Shown piece by piece: positions 58,849 through 64,000 of a stretch of 64,000 nucleotides of DNA. A program made the translations under genes and the position numbers. This stretch comes from JABURQ01 sp029243145. Lineage in GTDB: Bacteria; Planctomycetota; Planctomycetia; Planctomycetales; Planctomycetaceae. The stretch's first letter is position 1; each line of letters starts with the position of its first letter. Location of the stretch: contig CBFHYX010000010.1 in assembly GCA_965660145.1 (NCBI GenBank), positions 1-64,000 on the forward strand. The letters are read 5' to 3'. Under the pieces are notes generated by a model. It had not been told where the DNA came from. It made no database searches and was given only the letters and a program-made list of their open reading frames with translations.

Positions 58849-59862
58849 TCACGTTTTTTCCCATGTCCAGTCTTTGACACCCTCCAGGTTACGAATCTGT
58901 TCTGTCGGCCATCTTCCCGCGTGTAGGTCAATAATCGTCTGGGCGTTCATGCCGAACGTACCGTCATGCGATTCATGATCGAGTCCCGCGACATGTCCCG
59001 AGAGCAACACGTTTTCCATACCGACCAGCGGACTTGTTAGCGGCAACGGCTCTTCTTCAAAGACATCCAACCCTGCCGCACGAATCTGTTTGTTCTGTAA
59101 CGCCGCGATCAAAGCGGTTTCATCAACAAGCGATCCACGTGCCGTGTTAATGAGAACGGCGTCCTCTTTCATCATCGCCAATCGATCGGCATTAACAAGA
59201 TGCTTGGTCTCTTCGGTGGCGGGGCAATGCAGCGTGACATAATCGGCTCGCGAAAACAGCTCATCCACGCCGACCAGTTCGATCCCCCATTTGGCAATGA
59301 AGTTATCATCGGCATACGGTTCGTAAGCGATCAACTTCATACCAAGCCCGGCTGCTCTTGTTGCCGTCGCTTGCCCGATGCGTCCTAATCCAACCAGTCC
59401 CAACGTACGCCCCATCACGCGCGGACCAGCAATTCGTTCCCATTTCCCTTGGCGAATCCACATGTCATTCCAAGGAAAGCCACGAGCGATGGCCATCAGT
59501 GTTGCGATGGCATGTTCGGCGACGGCGTGATGATTGACCCCCGGCGTCGTGGCAACAACGATCCCAAGTTCATCACATATTTTTGTATCAACGGCATCAT
59601 AACCGACCCCTGAACGGGAAATGACTCGCAACTGAGGCAACGCACGCAAGACTTTTTCGGTCCACGGCTCGGAACCGGCAATCACTGCGTCATAACCTTC
59701 CGCGGCGGTGATCAGCACGTCTTCCTGCCACAGGTCCAAACTTCGATCAGCAATATCCACTTCAAATCCATTCTCAGCAAACAGATCGAAATGAGGGCCA
59801 GCTTCTCCATTGAGAGAGGTCACAAGAACGCGAGGCATAAGAGCACTTTCTGTGTCGGGCAT
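58849..59862 (-). CDS. D-isomer-specific 2-hydroxyacid dehydrogenase (phosphoglycerate dehydrogenase-like)
   Basis: 337 residues. NAD site LGLVGLGRIGQATATRAAGL, catalytic Arg in INTARGSLVDETALIAALQN, Glu in AAGLDVFEEEPLPLTSPL, His in VLLSGHVAGLDHESHDGTFG. No C-terminal ACT domain is present, unlike classic SerA. Possible substrates are 3-phosphoglycerate, hydroxypyruvate or a sugar acid. It is a single gene on the minus strand; an alternative start lies eight codons in. Confidence 0.87.
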   Translation of the reverse strand: MPDTESALMPRVLVTSLNGEAGPHFDLFAENGFEVDIADRSLDLWQEDVLITAAEGYDAVIAGSEPWTEKVLRALPQLRVISRSGVGYDAVDTKICDELGIVVATTPGVNHHAVAEHAIATLMAIARGFPWNDMWIRQGKWERIAGPRVMGRTLGLVGLGRIGQATATRAAGLGMKLIAYEPYADDNFIAKWGIELVGVDELFSRADYVTLHCPATEETKHLVNADRLAMMKEDAVLINTARGSLVDETALIAALQNKQIRAAGLDVFEEEPLPLTSPLVGMENVLLSGHVAGLDHESHDGTFGMNAQTIIDLHAGRWPTEQIRNLEGVKDWTWEKT

Positions 59863-59991
59863 ATTAAGATATCAGAAAACATCCTAGTCGCCTCACGTCG
59901 GCAACTCCAGAGAATCTCGATACTTGTGCCAGATCAATAGCCCCAGTGGTCTCCGAAAATGAGCGTTTCGACTCAACGTCAGAAGCGGCTC

Positions 59992-60620
59992 TCACGGGGC
60001 AACACATTCGATCCTCAATGACTCGTCTTCGCGCTCGTCAGAATCGAGCAATAGCTCCTGAACCCGACCTTCTTTGTGTCCAGATTTCTGAGCGTCAACG
60101 AAGCCCGCTTGCTCGAGAAGTTTTCCCAGAGTTTCAAAGTCATAAGCATAGAGATGTTCGTAGGACCGAAAGACACGATTGAAGTCGTGTGCAAAGAATT
60201 ATGATGGAGAGCCAGTTCGAGAGTTCCCGCGACCGCTCCGAAGGCTTCTGAATAAACCGTCACACAACCATCTTGAGTATTGTGTTCTAACACTGACTGA
60301 ATCTGAGGATTCGGTTCGTAAGTATGAATGTGCTTCGGCTGAAAGCGATTCAAGGCTGCCAGAGTGAACAATCCAATGTTCCCCCCGATGTCCACGATCA
60401 CATTCACGGGAGAATCAATTTCCATCAATCGATAACAATCATCGACGAGAATGAGAGACAATTCGTGAAGCTGAATCTCCTCTTCACCGGGAGGAAAACG
60501 CAACCGACGATACTGACCATTCACCGTCACAGAGCCCACAGGAAGTGACTTCCAGGGGGACCAGACTCCCAAACGATAACGCTTCCAACGATAGCGGAGG
60601 GAACGCGACAGGCGACTCAT
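59992..60620 (-). pseudogene. Chimeric broken methyltransferase: FkbM-type N-terminus joined out of frame to another methyltransferase's C-terminus
   Basis: The frame opening at 60620 gives an FkbM-like N-terminal half: VIVDIGGNIGLFTLAALNRF (SAM loop), HIHTYEPNPQIQSVLEHNTQ and AFGAVAGTLELALHHNSLHT. From about 60190 the same strand in another frame reads RSYEHLYAYDFETLGKLLEQ, AGFVDAQKSGHKEGRVQELL and LDSDEREDESLRIECVAP up to a stop at 59992, the usual end of a different class I methyltransferase family. The open frame instead ends at 60015 in unrelated residues. This looks like a deletion that fused two neighbouring methyltransferase genes. The product would lack the rest of the FkbM fold. Confidence 0.75.
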
Positions 60621-60658
60621 TAAGACCTCACCTCCCGCTGAAAGGAACGATCATAAAA

Positions 60659-61846
60659 TCAGGCTTCGTCGAGGACGGCCACAGTCTCAAAGGTTTTCCC
60701 TTCGAGTAATGCAAGTGATGCACCACCTCCGGTACTTACATGAGAGACCTTGTCTTCAAAACCAAGTTGCTTCACGGCAGAGGCGGAATCTCCACCTCCT
60801 ATGATACTGACGGCTGAACTGTCCGCAATAGCCTGTGCGACGGCTTTCGTCCCCTCATCAAAGGGAGGCATCTCAAAGACACCCATCGGGCCGTTCCAAA
60901 CCACTGTTCCCGCAGCACGAACAATGTCTGCATAAGCCTTGGCAGTGTCTGGGCCGATATCAAGACCTTCAAAGTCGTCTGAGATCTCGCCTGCTTTGAC
61001 GACTTCTTTATTGCAGTCGGCAGAGAAATCATCGCCGCAATGGGTGTCTGTCGGTAATTCCAGCTTGTCGCCACCCTTTTCCATGAGTTCTTTGGCCAGA
61101 TCGGCTTTGTCCGGCTCGACAAGACTTTTGCCAACATTGCCACCCTTGGCCAGTGAGAAGGTATAAGCCATCGCACCACCGATGAGAACTTTATCACAGA
61201 TATCGAGCAGGTTCGAAATCACTTTGATCTTGTCAGAGACTTTGGCTCCACCAACGATGGCAACAAAGGGACGTTTCGGATTGGCGATGGTTTCTGTTAA
61301 ATACTGAAGTTCTTTCTCCAGCAGAAAACCAACCACTTTGGGCTTGTCACCCATCGCGAGTGGCACGCCGTGCAAAGAGGCATCCGGTTTCGCACACGAG
61401 CCAAAGGCATCATTGCAGTAGACATCGCCCATATCGGCCAGCGTCTTCGAGAAGTCGGCGTCGTCTTTTTTCTCACCCGGACAAAAGCGAACATTTTCCA
61501 ACAACAGAACATCGCCCGGTTGCAGGTTGCCCGCTTTTTCTTTGGCATCGGGTCCATCGGTATCGGTGGCGAATAGAACGTCTTTGCCGAGCAGTTCCCC
61601 CAAGCGTGCTGCTGCCGGTTTGAGAGAATACTTCTCTTCGTATTGACCCGCCGTCGGGCGTCCCAGATGGCTCATCAAAATCAGGCTACCACCCCGTTCG
61701 AGAACCGAGTTAATGGTCGGCAATGTCGCCTTGATGCGCAAGTCGTCGGTGATGTTGAGATCGCCATCGAGAGGCACATTAAAGTCGACTCGCATGAGGA
61801 CTTTTTGGCCATTCACATCAACATCAGAGATCAATTTTTTCGGCAT
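60659..61846 (-). CDS. pgk: Phosphoglycerate kinase
   Basis: 395 residues from the ATG at 61846; the longer frame has 11 unlikely residues. Signs are VLMRVDFNVPLDGDLNITDD, ILMSHLGRPTAGQYEEKYSL, FVAIVGGAKVSDKIKVISNL, VVWNGPMGVFEMPPFDEGTK and SIIGGGDSASAVKQLGFEDK. In the loop that usually reads AFGTxHRxxAS the protein has AFGSCAKPDASLHG, so the His is Ala and the 3-phosphoglycerate-contacting Arg is Lys. The enzyme should otherwise be complete. It is a single gene between the broken methyltransferase and putA. Confidence 0.95.
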   Translation of the reverse strand: MPKKLISDVDVNGQKVLMRVDFNVPLDGDLNITDDLRIKATLPTINSVLERGGSLILMSHLGRPTAGQYEEKYSLKPAAARLGELLGKDVLFATDTDGPDAKEKAGNLQPGDVLLLENVRFCPGEKKDDADFSKTLADMGDVYCNDAFGSCAKPDASLHGVPLAMGDKPKVVGFLLEKELQYLTETIANPKRPFVAIVGGAKVSDKIKVISNLLDICDKVLIGGAMAYTFSLAKGGNVGKSLVEPDKADLAKELMEKGGDKLELPTDTHCGDDFSADCNKEVVKAGEISDDFEGLDIGPDTAKAYADIVRAAGTVVWNGPMGVFEMPPFDEGTKAVAQAIADSSAVSIIGGGDSASAVKQLGFEDKVSHVSTGGGASLALLEGKTFETVAVLDEA

Positions 61847-61861
61847 CGTATCTAACTTTCG

Positions 61862-61893
61862 GAATAGCCTCGTGCGCAAGCACGTGGGATGGG
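61862..61893. repeat. Dispersed repeat TGCGAGCACGCGGGATGGGT type, copy 2
   Basis: GAATAGCCTCGTGCGCAAGC followed by ACGTGGGATGGG matches the inverted copy at 47058-47087. It lies in the gap between pgk and putA, where it would be transcribed with pgk from the putA side. Confidence 0.6.
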
Positions 61894-61993
61894 TTCAAAT
61901 CACATTCGCAAACTGGACGCTATCGTAATTTTCTGGGGTGGGATTGCAAGCGAGCGAAAATGGAAGGCAATTTACTTGCCTCTCACTCACTCT

Positions 61994-64000
61994 CTATTTT
62001 TTGTCATCCGGCTCGGGAGCAAAACCTCGTCGCATCGTATTTTCGGTCACGTTGACCGGCACCAGATATTGCAACAGATAATCGGGACCCCCCGCTTTGC
62101 TGCCGAGACCCGACATTTTGTAACCACCGAAGGGATGGCGTTCAACAAGGGCTCCCGTAATCTCGCGATTGAGGTACAGGTTTCCGACTTCCATCTCCTG
62201 CCGGGCACGTTTCAAATTTTTCGGCGAGCGAGAATACATGCCGCCTGTGAGGGCGAATTTTGTGTTGTTGGAAAATTCGAAGGCTTCATCGAGGTCGTCG
62301 GCTTTGATCACACACAACACCGGCCCGAAGATTTCGTCTTGTGCGATTTGTGAATCGGGATCGACATCGACAAATATGTGCGGCCCGATGAAGAATCCTT
62401 TGTCTCCTAAATCTTTCACGTCACCCGCCAGTGCGAGTTCGATTTCGTCCTCTTGGCCGATCTTAATATATTCCTGAATTTTGGCCAACGCCTCCTTATC
62501 AATGACCGGTCCGTAAGCGACACCGGGTTCTTCCGCGGGACCAACCTTCAGGCTCTTCGCCGCGTCGACCAATCGCTTCACAAACTGATCGTAAACTTTC
62601 TCCAGGACAATCACTCGCGAACAGGCCGAACACTTTTGACCCGCGTATCCGAACGCGGAATGAATCACTCCTTGGACGGCTTCGTCGAGATCTGCATCGT
62701 CGTCGATGATGATCGCATTTTTGCCACCCATTTCTGCGACGATATGTTTGACGGAAACTTGACGATCATCGGTTTTGGCGGCCGCTTCGTTGATCCCGAG
62801 TCCGACGGGCAACGAACCAGTAAAGGCAATCAAGTCCACATCGGGACTCCCTACCAATTCGGGGCCAATATCTTCTCCGATACCGGGAACATAATTCACC
62901 ACGCCATCAGGAATCCCCGCGTCGTGGATCAAATCCATCAGTTTGGCGGCAATAATAGACGCTTGCTCGGCCGGCTTCATCACGACGGTGTTACCTGTGA
63001 CCAAGGCAGCAGTAGTCATGCCTGTCAAAATTGCCAAGGGGAAGTTCCACGGAGCAATCACGACGGCGACACCTCGCGGCTTATAAAAGTAGCTGTTCTC
63101 TTCTCCGGGGAAATCGGTTTGCCGGGGTTCGTCGAGTTGTCTCATCTGGAGGGCATAATACATACAAAAATCGATGGCTTCCGCGACATCGGCATCGGCA
63201 TCGGCCCAAGGCTTCCCACACTCGAACACAATCCATGACGCCAAGTCGAAACGACGATTGCGCATTTCGGCGGCAATCAATTCGACGTATTCGGCACGAT
63301 GACCGGTTTCGACTTTTGACCAAGTCGCGAAAGCATTCCGGGCTGCCGAGATCGCTTCCACCGCGTGATCTTCGGTGGCGAGCACGACACGCCCGAGTTC
63401 TTCGCTTTTGTTACTCGGATTGACGGACGCCATCGTCTTGCCGCTCTCTTCACCCTTGCCGTTGATGGTCAGCAGATACTCTTGACCGAAATCGTCGCGG
63501 ACCCGCTCAAGTGCTTCCTGCATCGCTTCGCGATTCTCGTCCTTCGAGAAATCGGTCAACGGTTCGTTCTGGAATCCTGTTTGTTCTTCTTCCTGAACCT
63601 GTGGCATATCGGCACCTGTCTTGACCGGATTAATAAGAAGTTTGGAAATATCTGCGTCGCGATCAACACTCTGTCTTAGAAAAGAATCATTGGAAGTGTT
63701 TTCCAATAAACGCCGAACGAGATAAGCCATTCCCGGCAACATCTCTCCAAACGGCGTATAAATCCGCACGCGATGCCCCAACTCGGCAATCGCTTCTGCC
63801 TGGTCGTCTCCCATGCCATACAACATCTGGACTTCATACGAACCAGGAGGCAATTCAAGCACTTTTGCCCAAGCAAGGCCGTGGGAAAGAGAACGTAAAT
63901 TATGGCTACCCAAAGCGGGCCGCAACCACTCGGCATTCTTCATCAAAAATTTCGTCTGCTTTTCGAAGTTCGCATCCGACTCCCACTTTTGTTGATAAAC
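61994..64000 (-). CDS. putA: Bifunctional proline dehydrogenase / L-glutamate gamma-semialdehyde dehydrogenase (PutA), C-terminal part; runs off window
   Basis: The frame is open to the right-hand window edge, so the N-terminal part is missing. What is left begins in the proline dehydrogenase barrel end (WLRPALGSHNLRSLSHGLAW, YEVQMLYGMGDDQAEAIAEL and RIYTPFGEMLPGMAYLVRRL). The aldehyde dehydrogenase domain follows: VAVVIAPWNFPLAILTGMTT, LIAFTGSLPVGLGINEAAAK, VAEMGGKNAIIIDDDADL with the catalytic Glu, and GYAGQKCSACSRVIVLEKVY with the catalytic Cys. It converts proline to glutamate. The C-terminus (GFAPEPDDKK) is complete. Confidence 0.95.
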   Translation of the reverse strand, partial: VYQQKWESDANFEKQTKFLMKNAEWLRPALGSHNLRSLSHGLAWAKVLELPPGSYEVQMLYGMGDDQAEAIAELGHRVRIYTPFGEMLPGMAYLVRRLLENTSNDSFLRQSVDRDADISKLLINPVKTGADMPQVQEEEQTGFQNEPLTDFSKDENREAMQEALERVRDDFGQEYLLTINGKGEESGKTMASVNPSNKSEELGRVVLATEDHAVEAISAARNAFATWSKVETGHRAEYVELIAAEMRNRRFDLASWIVFECGKPWADADADVAEAIDFCMYYALQMRQLDEPRQTDFPGEENSYFYKPRGVAVVIAPWNFPLAILTGMTTAALVTGNTVVMKPAEQASIIAAKLMDLIHDAGIPDGVVNYVPGIGEDIGPELVGSPDVDLIAFTGSLPVGLGINEAAAKTDDRQVSVKHIVAEMGGKNAIIIDDDADLDEAVQGVIHSAFGYAGQKCSACSRVIVLEKVYDQFVKRLVDAAKSLKVGPAEEPGVAYGPVIDKEALAKIQEYIKIGQEDEIELALAGDVKDLGDKGFFIGPHIFVDVDPDSQIAQDEIFGPVLCVIKADDLDEAFEFSNNTKFALTGGMYSRSPKNLKRARQEMEVGNLYLNREITGALVERHPFGGYKMSGLGSKAGGPDYLLQYLVPVNVTENTMRRGFAPEPDDKK

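Noticed and set aside
62453..63238. 261-codon plus-strand frame
   Set aside because: It is antisense to the aldehyde dehydrogenase part of putA.

Overview
The window looks like a chromosomal segment from a member of the Planctomycetota, probably the order Planctomycetales. Three pairs of a planctomycete cytochrome/DUF1549/DUF1553 protein and a DUF1501 protein lie in 64 kb. It also has an arylsulfatase, a PVC-type heme-binding dehydrogenase, a FecR-type regulator with its sigma factor, a Hanks-type kinase next to an ECF sigma factor, and secreted proteins with Tat-like or Sec leaders. Genes are well spaced on both strands. No phage genes, transposase genes, CRISPR array or rRNA were seen. All family assignments come from reading the translations; no database search was run.

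Layout. 1-2.3 kb: start of a secreted squalene-cyclase-like protein, a BaiN/YhiN-type flavoprotein, and a strong minus-strand terminator whose gene is unclear. 2.4-9.6 kb: sigma factor, FecR-like regulator, a GlcG/HbpS-like gene broken by one amber codon, then cytochrome/LamG protein and DUF1501 protein. 9.9-15 kb: tRNA-Val(UAC) with terminator, zinc-ribbon membrane protein, CBM9-like protein, UvrA, and a free-standing EF-G domain IV. 15.3-19.3 kb: sulfatase, secreted beta-propeller-like protein, and a rhomboid-like protein that has lost its central helices. 19.8-25.8 kb: PVC dehydrogenase with cytochrome domain, small membrane protein, L7/L12-like small protein, and a decayed RimK / aspartoacylase-like locus. 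25.9-31.3 kb: operon of kinase, multi-pass membrane protein and ECF sigma factor, then a coiled-coil protein. 31.6-36.8 kb: GntR regulator with the second cytochrome/DUF1501 pair. 36.9-39.5 kb: PlsC-type acyltransferase overlapping an MFS carrier. 40.4-46.8 kb: His-rich secreted protein, EpmA, a ketosynthase without its catalytic Cys and second His, DprA, and an L,D-transpeptidase. 46.8-57.4 kb: MITE-like element, outer-membrane-type protein, PyrE, third cytochrome/DUF1501 pair (with PA14), zeta-toxin-like kinase with a small overlapping partner, FG-GAP protein, and a Gfo/Idh/MocA oxidoreductase. 57.5-64 kb: cysteine desulfurase, D-2-hydroxyacid dehydrogenase, a chimeric broken methyltransferase, phosphoglycerate kinase, and PutA running off the end.

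How the genes fit together. The cytochrome/DUF1501 pairs, sulfatase, propeller-like protein, PVC dehydrogenase and FG-GAP protein form an exported set that fits polysaccharide or sulfated-glycan use at the cell surface. One pair sits behind a sigma/FecR module and another behind a GntR regulator. The main surprise is that four loci show internal lesions inside otherwise intact gene order: the GlcG-like amber, the rhomboid in-frame deletion, the RimK/AspA deletion with frameshift, and the methyltransferase fusion. The strongest candidates for unusual biology are the non-catalytic ketosynthase, the single-domain EF-G IV protein, the kinase-membrane-sigma operon, and the zeta-like kinase with its overlapping partner.
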